A DNA stretch of 64,000 nt from Aspidiotus rigidus (lineage: Eukaryota > Arthropoda > Insecta > Hemiptera > Diaspididae): positions 496,001 through 560,000 of the forward strand of contig JAVHKY010000014.1 of assembly GCA_035079385.1 (NCBI GenBank), given 5' to 3'. The position numbers were made by a program, and so were the translations under genes. The notes under the pieces are model-generated. The model saw only the letters and a list, made by a program, of their open reading frames with translations. It did not search any database and had not been told where the DNA came from. Of the stretch, positions 12,007-22,775 are shown in pieces. Numbering within the stretch: position 1 is the first letter of the stretch; each line of letters starts with the position of its first letter.

Positions 12007-12018
12007 TTTGGTAGACAC
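12007..12018. repeat. 12-bp target-site duplication, right copy
   Basis: TTTGGTAGACAC, identical to 9405-9416, directly at the 3' end of the plus-strand Penelope copy. The first base overlaps the arm. Confidence 0.65.
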
Positions 12019-15000
12019 CTTGTAATCACTACTGAACAAACAGTGTCAGCTTTCCTCTTAACAAGCGCCTCTCTGCAGCCACGGATGACTTTATTGTGTT
12101 CTTATTAACCGTCAATCCTCGACGAGCAGCGAAACCACTCTGATTAACCCTCGAGATAACAAAATATCTAGATTCGATAAACCAAGAATCTGCCGAGAAA
12201 AAGTTTTAAAAAATTGTATTTTCGAACGCTGTAAGAAAACAATTCTATGTATCCACAATAAGTTGATTTTAAATTATTCTACATATTTCAATCTACGTTG
12301 TGGTTTCTTGAGCTGTTTCGACGAGTAACATCGGGGGATTATTGCTCCAATCATTTCTGAAGTATATCCAAACAATATTTTTTTTTTACAGTGCAAATTT
12401 TTGTTATAAAACCTGAATCTTTAATCTTGTGGTTTTGAAATTCGAAAAATGGATTTCACATGTTTTAAAACTTTGGTTAGTTATTATGCCCAATCCAGCG
12501 ACTACGCAGAAATCTTGTACATGTGATGTCGAAACATCGCTTTAAGATCAAAAATTGAAACTTTGTAACCCATTCTCAATGTTGCGCGGTAAACAAGTTT
12601 CTTTACACAGAACTTCCATTAAAAAGAAAAAAAAAAAAAAGTCATTCATTTTGTCTTGCATTTCGGATAATATTATTATTAATGAGAAGCACGTCGTTTT
12701 GAAGCGTAATTTTTCAGCTTGTGCATTCATCGATCCATAATTTGTTATCGAACTTTTATTGATTTACAGAAATGATTTACGTACTTCTTTGAACGACATA
12801 CTCGTATTTGTTCAGTTATTTTCAATTCATTATCAGCGCGATACGATGATTTAAATGTATCGATTTTGAACGGTTTCATAAATTTAAAGGCAACTGGTAC
12901 AGAATCTGAAGTATTTCACGGAGTCGCCAACTTAAATACGATAAGGGATTTGACAAAATGCTCTCGAGCCAATATTATGTTCAGAGTTGGACTCGCACTA
13001 AAGCCCAGATGGACTCAATTTTGTTAGAAAAATATTGAGGAAAAATGCAATTTTTTTACCATTCCACTCTCTCCGAGTACAAAATTCTAATGGAACTAGT
13101 ACTTTGTTCGCTTGCATTGACCTTCTCAGATCGAATGATGCAAAGCAAGCTTGTTAAAATGCCCAACATCGCTCTTGAACTCGATCGTTTTGATGAGTGA
13201 GGAAAGTGAATCACCTTGTTGTGGTCCTTCGTTATTTTTCGCATCAAAGTTGACATCAGTGCCAATCGCATTTCCTTCAAAAATACGTGGACGTAATCTT
13301 TGCTTACGAATGCTTGGTTTTTCTCGTCTGGCGTGGTCAGTCTGATAACAATAGCTGCCACTGACTAGGGTTGAAATCCTTGAAATTGTTCATAAAGGTT
13401 TTCCCTTTGATGGTAAATCGTATTGAAAGACGGCTTGGATTTCGACCGTTAAAATTGATGCGGAGTTGCAGGGTCGATGAGAAAAGATTTTCGTTGCCAA
13501 TTGAAAATGCGAAACCGACTCTGTGAAATAAAGGGTTGTGTTTTGGGAAAGAGTCAAGTATTTCCAGAAAGACAGTTCTTCGAGATCGAAGTTCGAGAGA
13601 GGCTGAGAAACGTGTGTGGGAAGAGAATTTTATATTTCTGATCGCTATCGTGTGTGTGTGTGTAAGTGACCCGATTTCAGGCGCTATGTATGCAATCGTA
13701 TATTAGATTTTGTTATACTGCATTACATGATTGAATGCGAACACATCAAAAGGAAAGAACAAAGCACGACTATTCCAACCGTCGCAATCTTGTGAACGTT
13801 GACGTTATACGCTGTGTACTTTTTACGTTACAGCAACCGTAAAGTAATAGGTCAACTACAGAATGAGAGTAAAAACTCTCGTAGAAGGAAAATAAAAAGA
13901 AATGAAACAATAAACTTTCTTTCTTCCCACATCAGACGCATTAAGTTATATTAACCGATTTTACGCGTCATATATTTGAAGAACTGCACTTCTTTTTTTA
14001 CACATGCTCTCTATAAATACGCGAATGCGTTCGAAAAAATTCAAATTTACGCCCGATAAATCTTTTTCGAATTCGCTACGCGACAATGATTCAGGGATAC
14101 ACAAGTATAGGCAATATTTTTGTTATGAAATCGTATACACAAACATCAAAAGAAAATTTTAACATATTATACGCATTAAGTGAAACTTTGTGATAAGTAC
14201 CCTTTAAACTATATTTGAACGACTAGAAACCTTTTTCGATTCCAACGCGAAGCGAATACTATAAGAAACCTTAATAATAATCAACCTTTTGAAAAGAATT
14301 CATTGGTGTATTTTTTTACACGCATACGTTTTCAATTTTCGGAAATTGATTTCCGTGTTCGGATAATGTTGTAAAATATTTCTCACACGAGACTTCCAGC
14401 AGTCAAACGAGCTCGTTTTCTCTCTCTCGCTCTCTCGAGAAACCGGTGCAGAGTCGAGTACGACGGTGAATTCGAATGAAAATTTATTATTGAAACAACG
14501 CTAAAGAAAGTTCAAGAGATTATGATAGAACGGTGAGACCTCTGTGAAAATGGCATCGCAGCCTCTTTCTATTAACGTATGTGTAATTTTGTCGCCGAAT
14601 TTAGATACCTTCGTATATAAACGTTCCGTTAATATATCGAATATATCGAAAACGAGATACACTTCTGGAAAGTGTATACGTATAACCGGATAGTTGAACC
14701 CGGTTAATGCGTGTATTTCCTGGTTTTGCCGCATTTTATTCATAAGTTGTATACTGGAGAACGGTACATTTTTCTAAAGCTAGTTTTCTTCCTCGTTTTT
14801 AGATTCATCTTACGCGCCGCGCAACCGCTATTTCGCCATTTGTCTTCAACTCTTTCCCCGCCAATTCGTTTCAATCACTCAGTCCGATATGAAACCTTGT
14901 ACGGATAAAAACGATGTTTTCTTATGACTTATCAGGCTGTTGCTGAAGTTAGGTTAATTTGTTTTTTGCTAAAAATGCAGGTCTCTTGTTACATATAGGA

Positions 15001-15900
15001 AGAAATCGAATCTACCGTCCGTTCGAGTACATCTTGACTTCATACCATCGAAAAGAAGGTTACAAAGAATAATAATTTGAAAACTACTTCACTCGTCACG
15101 TCACCCTAATCCACGCTGTGCCTGTAGAAAGGTAAATATTTGAAAGTAACGACTCAAAGCATGGGCCGCATTTCAACCTTCTATACCATACGGCCGGCAG
15201 TGAATTCACAACTGTCAACCACTCAAGGAAACGGATTCGCAGTCTCGTCATTTCTAATTGAGTAGCTGATGTCCTGCAGCTACAGCAGGGTTACTACACA
15301 CATGAAAATAATAGAAAACAGGCACCATGTGTATACAATTCGGCAATCACGAAGACGAGAACTGAGAAGTGAGAAGTGTAGCACGATTGCGAAAATTTCG
15401 ATTCGTCATTTTGTACATCACGGATTGATTGTACGATGACTAATTAATTCTTCGCATTTCCATTTCGACCTCGATGAAAAATCAAACTTCTAATACGAAA
15501 ATATTGAACGGATTCATCGTGAATTCATGACAGAACCTTGATAACAACTGTTGTAAAAACTTGCGATGAATTTATAAGAGTGACACTAGCAATTTAAGCG
15601 TGTGAATACAATAGGATTTATCTAGTATTGAAATAATATCTCGTATTTTTGAACATCATTAGTTTGACCACCGCCAGCGAAAATTTTTGAAAAATGTTAT
15701 GAGTCTCTCATCTTGTTGGTGTGATAGTAATAGTATTTCCCGGGCCTTTTGTCTGATTGTTGATGTGAGGACCTTTGTATTCTTACCTACTATTTGGAGA
15801 CAACAAACTGTTGATCAAAGCAAAAATTTACGTGCCTTCTCAGCTTTGAAATTGTAGCTCAAAATTTCTTTGCCTCCCTTACTATGCAAGGATATAAGCG
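12019..15900. other. No gene recognised; putative intron
   Basis: AT-rich, with short unassignable open frames on both strands (for example 13056-13361 minus). It contains simple repeats: a CTCTCT tract near 14419-14439 and GTGTGTGTGTG near 13650. No domain is recognisable. Confidence 0.4.
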
Positions 15901-15906
15901 AATAAT

Positions 15907-16166
15907 TTTTCCGTCCCCCTGACGTGGACGGCTCTTTCTCTTTTTTGAAGCTTGTAGTGCAATGCTCTCTTCACGTGGAGAGTCGGTGCTCGAAATTTTT
16001 CGAGGTCCATCCTCTAAACGGTGATTTCTCCTTGCAGGCATTGACGAGTCTGGGAGAAAATTTTGAAATAGGGGATTTAAATCTTGCGATGAAGAAAAAT
16101 TTGCGTTCTCTATTCTTACCGTATTTTTTTTTACCTGAAAATCTTCTTGGAGGGGGGGGGGGGGGG
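15907..16166. repeat. Module A, copy 1, of a composite repeat
   Basis: About 260 bp repeated at 16680-16928. Shared words in the same order are TTTTTCCGTCCCC, GTCGGTGCTCGAAATTTTT/GTCAGTGCTGGAAATTTTT, GTCCATCCTCTAAA, TTTCTCCTTG, and AAAATTTGCGTTCTCT. It ends in a G run (16151-16166). Its 3' side leads into the CRE-rich minisatellite. Confidence 0.65.
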
Positions 16167-16198
16167 ATTTTGCAAAACTGTAACGGTTGGGGATGATG

Positions 16199-16679
16199 AT
16201 GGCTCGGGTTGATGACGTCACAAAGGTATATATGTTACAAAATTGGGGGTTATGACGTCACTAAGGTTGGAGGTGATGATATATGACGGACTGATGACGT
16301 CATAAAAGGGCCAATGTCTTGAAGGTAATGATGTCACGGAAATGTCTCAAGGTTAGGGATGATGATGTCACAAGAGTGTTTATGTCTTGAAGATGATGTC
16401 GTAACAGAAGTGAATATGTCCCAGGAGTGTGAGGTTAGACGTCACCAAAGTTGGGGAGGGGTATGTCACAAGTTGATATGTCTTAAGGTTAGGGATGAGA
16501 CGTCGCTGGAGGTGACAGCAATGATTTCACGGATTGACGATGTAATAGAAGTGTATACGTATGTTCTAAACTAGGGGGTTATGACGCCACGAAGGCTGGA
16601 GATGACGATGTTACGGGTTGATGAAGTTACAAGTGTCAACATCTTAAGCTCAGGGATGATGACGTCACTGGATATGATG
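16199..16679. repeat. CRE-rich minisatellite 1
   Basis: A degenerate tandem array of units built from GTTGATGACGTCAC, AAGGTTGGAGGTGATGAT and TATGTCTTAAGGTTAGGGATG. The 8-bp palindrome TGACGTCA, the consensus CREB/ATF site, occurs intact at 16213, 16253, 16295 and 16660, with many one-off variants (GATGATGTCAC, GATGATATCAC). The same array type recurs at 19.68-20.26 kb. Non-coding. Confidence 0.7.
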
Positions 16680-16928
16680 ATTTTTCCGTCCCCTGAGATG
16701 TTACAATCCGGACGTCGACAGCTCCTTTTCTCTTATAACGCTTGCAGTTCAATCTTCTCTCTTGGGGAGTCAGTGCTGGAAATTTTTTGAAGTCCATCCT
16801 CTAAATGCTGATTTTCTCCTTGTAGGTATTGGCGAGTTTAGGAGAAACAGGACTCGAATCTTGTAATGAAGGAAAATTCGCGTTCTCTTTTTTGACGTGC
16901 GGATATGTATTTTTGTTTTGGAGAGGGG
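16680..16928. repeat. Module A, copy 2, of a composite repeat
   Basis: Direct repeat of 15907-16166, ~770 bp downstream. It is followed by a short degraded stretch of the same TGATGATT/GGTTGATGATGA words (16945-17010). So the order is A, CRE array, A', remnant of the array. Confidence 0.65.
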
Positions 16929-17010
16929 AATTCGCTCAGAAAATGTGTAATGGTGATGATTACTTCACCATGGTTAGCGGTGATTATGGCTGGGGTTGAT
17001 GATGACTTGA

Positions 17011-19679
17011 AAGAGCAAGATCAGGAGATCCTTACCAGTTCGCTGTATCTAGTGGTCTGGTCCAAGATCCAAGTAGTATAAAAAATATAACAGAAAAAAT
17101 CGATCATCATTTATCGACGATATTTTCAGTAAATGATATGCTTTAACAGAATATTTTAGTAACTTTCTTGAATTCAACTGACAGTCACCCAAAATAAAAA
17201 ATAAATGGGAAAATTATCATATTTCGAATGACCATGTTCTAGCAAGCAAAAGGAGAGACTGCTGAAATATCATTCAAAAAACTATTCGTCTATTCTCCTT
17301 AATTGTAATAATGTAGTCGAAAAATCATTTATTCGTAAATTATAGAAGAGTGTGTCTTCGATAGGGTATCACTCCGGTTTATAATTTCAAATATATGATA
17401 ATCATATGCCATTTTCAGACTGCAAACATTCAACCCAAGTACTTACAGAAACAAATAAATAAACAAAAGTACAAGAAAAATCAATAATTTGCCCGAATAT
17501 ATTACCGTGTACAGGTCTGCGAAGCTTGTTTTATCATCCCTTAGTGAAAATTTATAGCTCTTTGTACACTGAAAAGTCTTACAAATCAAGAACGTCAGCT
17601 GAGAAATTTGGCAAGTCGTGCATTTTTATCATCACGTCTTCAACAGGTTTAGCGTATAATTCTGCGTTCATTTCAATATTGTAATGAGTTTGATTGTGTG
17701 GAGTTCATCCTGAAGGTCAAGACAGAAAAAATTATCAAGACTAGAAGGTGGCAGTACGTCCATACCATTTTTTTGTTGTTGTATCTTTTGCTCCATTTTA
17801 TCAGAAGAGGAGCACGAAAACTTTTTATTTAGGAATAGCAGAAAAACTGTTGCTACTCCGAATCGTGATTTAGAGAGTGTCCAGACCATTTTATTTTCAC
17901 CTATGACACTAATGGCAGGAAGATTGAAGGGGTCAACTGCTCATAACAATTCTAATTGCTGCTCGTTCTCAAACCGAGTCATTTTCTGATTCCGATCCTT
18001 TGCGTGAAAACAAAACGTGTTGAATGGACCAGGGTGGGAATTTCACTGTTCTAACGAATTGTACAAACGGATTCCTCTCAAAGAATTTATTCCTCTTTTC
18101 ACAGAGGGGAGGGAAATGAAATTACTGAGAGATTTATCACCCAATTACCTCTAACTTTGATTTTACTTAACCTTGAAGACGACCCCAGAATTCACGAAAG
18201 GAAAACCATTCCGCGTCGTTCTCAGTTTTCCTTCCAGGTGAAGATATTTCCGTTGACGTAACCTACTGAAGAAAGTAAACAAACCATCGAAATCTAGTTC
18301 ATCGAAAAAATTAGGGTGAGGGTTGTTCAAACATATCGACGAACGAATTCATTCTCGCATGGTGCCCGGTACTAACTCTTATATTTCGCGAATTTATCGT
18401 TACCTAACAACTTTTCAGATCGCGTGGACCCACTTCCATTAAGAGAACGCAGCAACAAACTGGAATTCAAATTATGCAAATCCTAATTAGCGTAATATTT
18501 AATACGAAAATTATGTATTTTTTTTCCTCCGTGTGAATTTCCTTGTTTGGTCGATTTGAAAATTTTTTCCAAACTAATTTACACGTCTCGAAGGAAAAGA
18601 AAGAAAAACAGCGCCGAGGAAATTACATAAGGTTTCTACCGTCGACGAAAATAGTGAGCGACGATGGCTATCAAAAGCGGAGCGCGGATGTATCGTCTAG
18701 ATATGGTATACAGTATTATAATGTCTTTAATACAACAACATCATTAGTTTTATTCATTCGGGTTAAAAACAGGTTATTATTTATTAACCCAATATTATAC
18801 GCGGGCTCTATTCGTTGTTGGAAGTTGCCACGTGATGATGCTTCCGAAAAGGTCATAGTCTTTTCGTCTTGATGCCAGGCTGTATAGTACAATAATGCTG
18901 TATGGCTTATTCGACTGCGGTGTGCAGTATTTAAATAAGTTGATATTCTTTAGAAGTATAGATGGTATACACTATACACACTTTGCTTTTCAAATGCGAC
19001 GACGACGACGACATTGCGGCTTCCAATAATACGTACAGAAGAATATAAAATTCTTAGACGTAAAAGATTCTCAATAGCTGACGGGACATGGGGGATTGTG
19101 CGTGACCGCTATCGTACGGAATGCATATTACGCCTTTTTAATGAAATTACAACTATCCGACAATTACATTAAAATTCTATACATGGAAAACGAGGTGTTA
19201 TAGGATGGAGAGAACTTTGAAAAAAAAAAAGACGAAGTATAAGAATGGAAGGCGGAAGCCTACGCATTGATCAACGTCCTCTCTACCCGGAGTTAACCTT
19301 ACAGCACCGTCAGGCCGTGGAGAAATGGTCACACTTTTTCTCGAGCTTTCTTCACCTTTTGCCTCGAATAAGGTAATTTGATACTCGACTGAGAGATCGT
19401 CTCGTGAGAAGAATACGTTTTCCGCTAGCAATATTCCCAAGAGCGACTAGTACTGCACTTTATCTCTTCCACGATTGAAGAATGCCATTCTGCATAGTTC
19501 TTTCCCGTACATCGAAAGCCAATTTGAAAAATATCAGTACATAAGTTACTCGGTGGTTCGGAGAATTCATCCATCGCAGTAGATAGGAAATAAAATGGAA
19601 AACACACGAATTTAGTCTGTGAAATTGGACTAAGGGTCGGGTTTGAGCGTAACACGAGTGCGAATGTCCCAAGGTTCGG
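17011..19679. other. No gene recognised; putative intron
   Basis: Mostly AT-rich. A short GACGACGACGAC tract lies near 18998-19012. No open frame has a recognisable domain. Confidence 0.4.
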
Positions 19680-20265
19680 GGTATGACAGTACTAGAATAG
19701 TAAGTGATGATATCACGGACTGATGACATTATGAAAGCTCAGAGGTAATGGTTAGGAATAATAACGTCACCGGAGGTGATCGCATTGATTTCAAGCGTTG
19801 ATGACGTCATAAAAGTGTATATCTCATGAAGGTGATGATTTCACGGGTTGATGATGTAACAGAGATGAATATATCCCAAGGTTGAGGGTGTTATGAGTCT
19901 CTAAAGTAGCAGGGAACGATGTGACGGATTGATAACTTGATCAAAATTGAGGGTGGAGCCTTCAAGGGTTGATGACATCACAGAAGTGTAAATATCTTAA
20001 GATTAGGTGATTGACCGCAATATGACGGGTTGCTGACGTCACCAAGGTTGGGTTTGAGGACGTCACGTGTTGATGACGTTGCAAGAGGTGATGACGTCAT
20101 AGGTTGGTGGTAAATGTTCCAGGACGTCATTAAAATTGCAGGTGACGATGTAACGCGTTGATGACGTCATCGTGGCTGAGGTTGACACCTTCTCTAGTGA
20201 TCCCGATGATGTCACGAATTGATGACGTTATCGAAATGTCGAGTTCGAGGACGTCGTTGGGGGTC
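19680..20265. repeat. CRE-rich minisatellite 2
   Basis: Same unit vocabulary as 16199-16679: GTTGATGACGTCATAAAAGT, GGTGATGATTTCACGGGTTG, ATATCCCAAGGTTGAGGG. Intact TGACGTCA octamers occur near 19803, 20034, 20093 and 20161. Module A is not present beside this copy. Confidence 0.7.
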
Positions 20266-21309
20266 CATGCTAGATGGAATGAAAGCAATAACTTCTAATT
20301 CTGCACGATATTGAAAACTATTATAAGAGCAAGACTTATCCATGATCGCATGTTCTTCTCAAAGGGAGAAATTCAAAACAAGCTTCAATTTGATCTAGCT
20401 TACGTTTCATGAATGAAATCTGAAGAACTAGGTGTGGCATATTCTTCATATAAATAGCTCGAACTAGATCATAGCCTACTCGTCATACGCAACACTTATG
20501 GTGACCTTCAAAATTTCCACTAGTGAAACCACAATTCGTTGGCTTCCATAAAATACATTCTCTGAGAGAAATTTGTAGGCTTCCACACATTGTGAAGTAG
20601 ACTTACTCTGTGGAAGGTTTCGATCTTGTATAAAGAAGCGTCGCTTTCTTTAGAGTCCTCCAGATGGACCGCATGTCTACTCCAAATGTATCACTCTGAA
20701 TCGACACTGAAATTGACCCAAAAAAGGAAGAAGTCGACTCATTGTAGACTGCTCCTTTTTTTTGAAACTTTTCTTCCATTTTATTCCTCTTTAAAGGTGG
20801 ATGGAAGAATCTGAGAATTTCATTGAAGAAATACTTGACACAATTTTCTTTCCTCTCTCGCCAAATTTTTCCCCTTAAATTTAATTATTTCTGGCGGAGT
20901 CTTTCCCATCCGCCCTGGGAAATAGTCTTCCAAAATCCTTTTAGGAAGGGGCTTCCTTTCTACCGAACTCGATGCTTAGTTCCTTTCCCTACAAAGTAAA
21001 GAGAGTTTGGCGTTCTTAGAAGTTCTTCCTGTATTTAAATTCAGACGGGAAATTCCTTCAAGTCCCCTCATGACGTAACTTCGCTTCGTCCCCCAAGAAT
21101 CAGAGTTCGATGGACCATATCGATCATCAATTTGACGTCGATTTTCGATTGATATCGAATCAAAAGCTACTGAACATTTACGTTTTTTAAATGGCCTCGT
21201 TGTATTGTTAAAAAAGACTGTACGTGGACATCGGTATCGAGTCGATGTAGGGTCGACAGGTACTCCTTCGAATTTTGACATGTTCCATGTCTTTTCTCTC
21301 GCCGGACCC
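20266..21309. other. No gene recognised
   Basis: Contains weak matches to the dispersed 'CTTCCAAAATCCTTTT' family near 20830-20960. An open frame on the minus strand at 20976-21281 has no recognisable domain. Confidence 0.35.
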
Positions 21310-21341
21310 CGATTTTGAAACTCGCGAGTACATCCCCCCCC

Positions 21342-21373
<32 letters not shown>

Positions 21374-21630
21374 GTCAATAGGAATCTCTACCCCGTGGGT
21401 GATTCAGAAATTCGCGAGTACACCCCGCGTAATGATGATAAATAATTATATTAATTAATTAATTAATTAATTAAATAATTAAATAATTAAATAATTGAAT
21501 AATATAATAATTAAATAATTAAATAATTAATTACCGTGCGTCCGTGCAAGCGTGCGTCCTTGCACATCTCTACCTCGTGGGTGATTCAGAAATTCGCGAG
21601 TACACCCCGCGTAATAATAATAATTAATTA

Positions 21631-21674
<44 letters not shown>

Positions 21675-22000
21675 ATAATTAATAATTAGAAAATCTCTAC
21701 CCCGTGGGTGATTCTGAAATTCGCGAGTACACCCTGCGTAATAATAATAAATAATGAATTAATAATTAAATAATTAAATAATTAATTACCGTGCGTCCGT
21801 GCAAGCGTGCGTCCTTGCACATCTCTACCTCGTGGGTGATTCAGAAATTCGCGAGTACACCCCGCGTAATAATAATAATTAATTATAAATAAATAAATAA
21901 ATAAATAAATAATATCAAATAATTAAATAATTAAATAATTAAATGATTAAATAAATAAATAAATAATTAAATAATTAATATAATTAATAATTAGAAAATT
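21310..22000. repeat. AT-rich higher-order satellite block
   Basis: The core word CTCGTGGGTGATTCAG, then AAATTCGCGAGTACACC and CCGCGTAATAATAATAA, occurs in full at 21384, 21566, 21693 and 21821, with a partial copy near 21316. Cores are separated by AT microsatellites, (TTAA)n, (TAAA)n and (ATTAAATA)n. Units starting 21566 and 21821 are preceded by the same GC-rich word (CGTCCGTGCAAGCGTGCGTC) and lie 255 bp apart, so the block has alternating two-part organisation. A (CCT)n tract lies at 21339-21366. Confidence 0.8.
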
Positions 22001-22004
22001 TTCC

Positions 22005-22060
22005 AAGTCCCTCTTCCTATCATATATGGCTGGATAGTCGAAATTTTTCCAAGTCCCCTA
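22005..22060. repeat. Dispersed 'TCCAAGTCC...ATCATATATGGCT' repeat, single unit
   Basis: One unit of the family that forms the array at 32.88-33.47 kb, in the opposite orientation (TTTTCCAAGTCCCTCTTCC, TATCATATATGGCTGGATAG, then TCGAAATTTTTCCAAGTCCC). Confidence 0.6.
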
Positions 22061-22463
22061 GACTTGAATTGTCTCATACCATTGCAATACAACAGCGGGA
22101 CAGGGGGCGAACGAGCGGAGCGAGTTCGCGCTACCTCATATTTCTCATAGAAGACTTGAATTTTCTCATACCATTCCAATACAACAGCGAGATCGCTCGT
22201 TCGCCTCACGAAAGTTGATACCTCAAAATATAGAACACCCACAATTACCTCAAAATATTTCTCATACAAGACTTATACGACGCCAAGATAGGTAAAGGGG
22301 TAAACGAATAATATCTCACGAACACTTGACCTAGTAGAAGCCTAGACTGAAATATTTCAAGATGACTGATAAAATATAAAAGACATGGAACATGATCTTC
22401 ATTTATTTGGCTATGTCAGAAAATTTTTTTAAATAGAAGCCTGGGAGCACAATTTCAGTGACC

Positions 22464-22775
22464 TTAAGGGTATGCTCTACCTTGGGAGAAATGGTAACTT
22501 GGAATACCTCTCAGGAGTCTAATATTGCACAGAATGCGATGAAACTTCGGAGTTTTATTGTTCAAGGTTACAGAAATACCGCTAATTAGTTTACAAGTAG
22601 TGTATATTGGAAATTGTAAAAAATAATCATGAATATTACGCGCTCAGAACCAATTAGCGGTATTTCTGTAACCTTAAACAATAAATCTCCAAAGTTTCAT
22701 CGCATTCTGTGCAGTATTAGTCTCCTGAGAGGTATTCCAAGTTACCATTTCATTGAAGGTAGAGCATACCCTTAA
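22464..22775. mobile_element. Palindromic MITE flanked by TTAA
   Basis: The left arm (22468-22592) and right arm (22648-22771) are near-perfect reverse complements of ~125 bp. The spacer is ~55 bp. Termini are GGGTATGCTCTACCTT and its complement. TTAA lies immediately outside both ends (22464-22467 and 22772-22775), as expected of an element inserting at TTAA. No coding capacity. The termini do not start with CCC as classic piggyBac ends do, so I leave the superfamily open. Confidence 0.8.

Larger units (their letters stand above)
9451..12007. mobile_element. Penelope-like element: head-to-head double copy
   Basis: Two 5'-truncated copies of one Penelope-like retroelement are joined head to head. 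The minus-strand copy runs ~11119 to 9451 (reverse transcriptase, linker, GIY-YIG endonuclease, 3'UTR). The plus-strand copy runs 11120 to 12007 (end of RT, linker, GIY-YIG, 3'UTR). The arms 9451-10338 and 11120-12007 are both 888 bp and nearly identical, with about a dozen visible differences including balancing 1-bp indels. A 12-bp direct repeat flanks the whole. Inverted partial copies and short extra terminal sequence are known features of Penelope insertions. The low arm divergence points to a recent event. Neither copy is full length. Confidence 0.85.
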
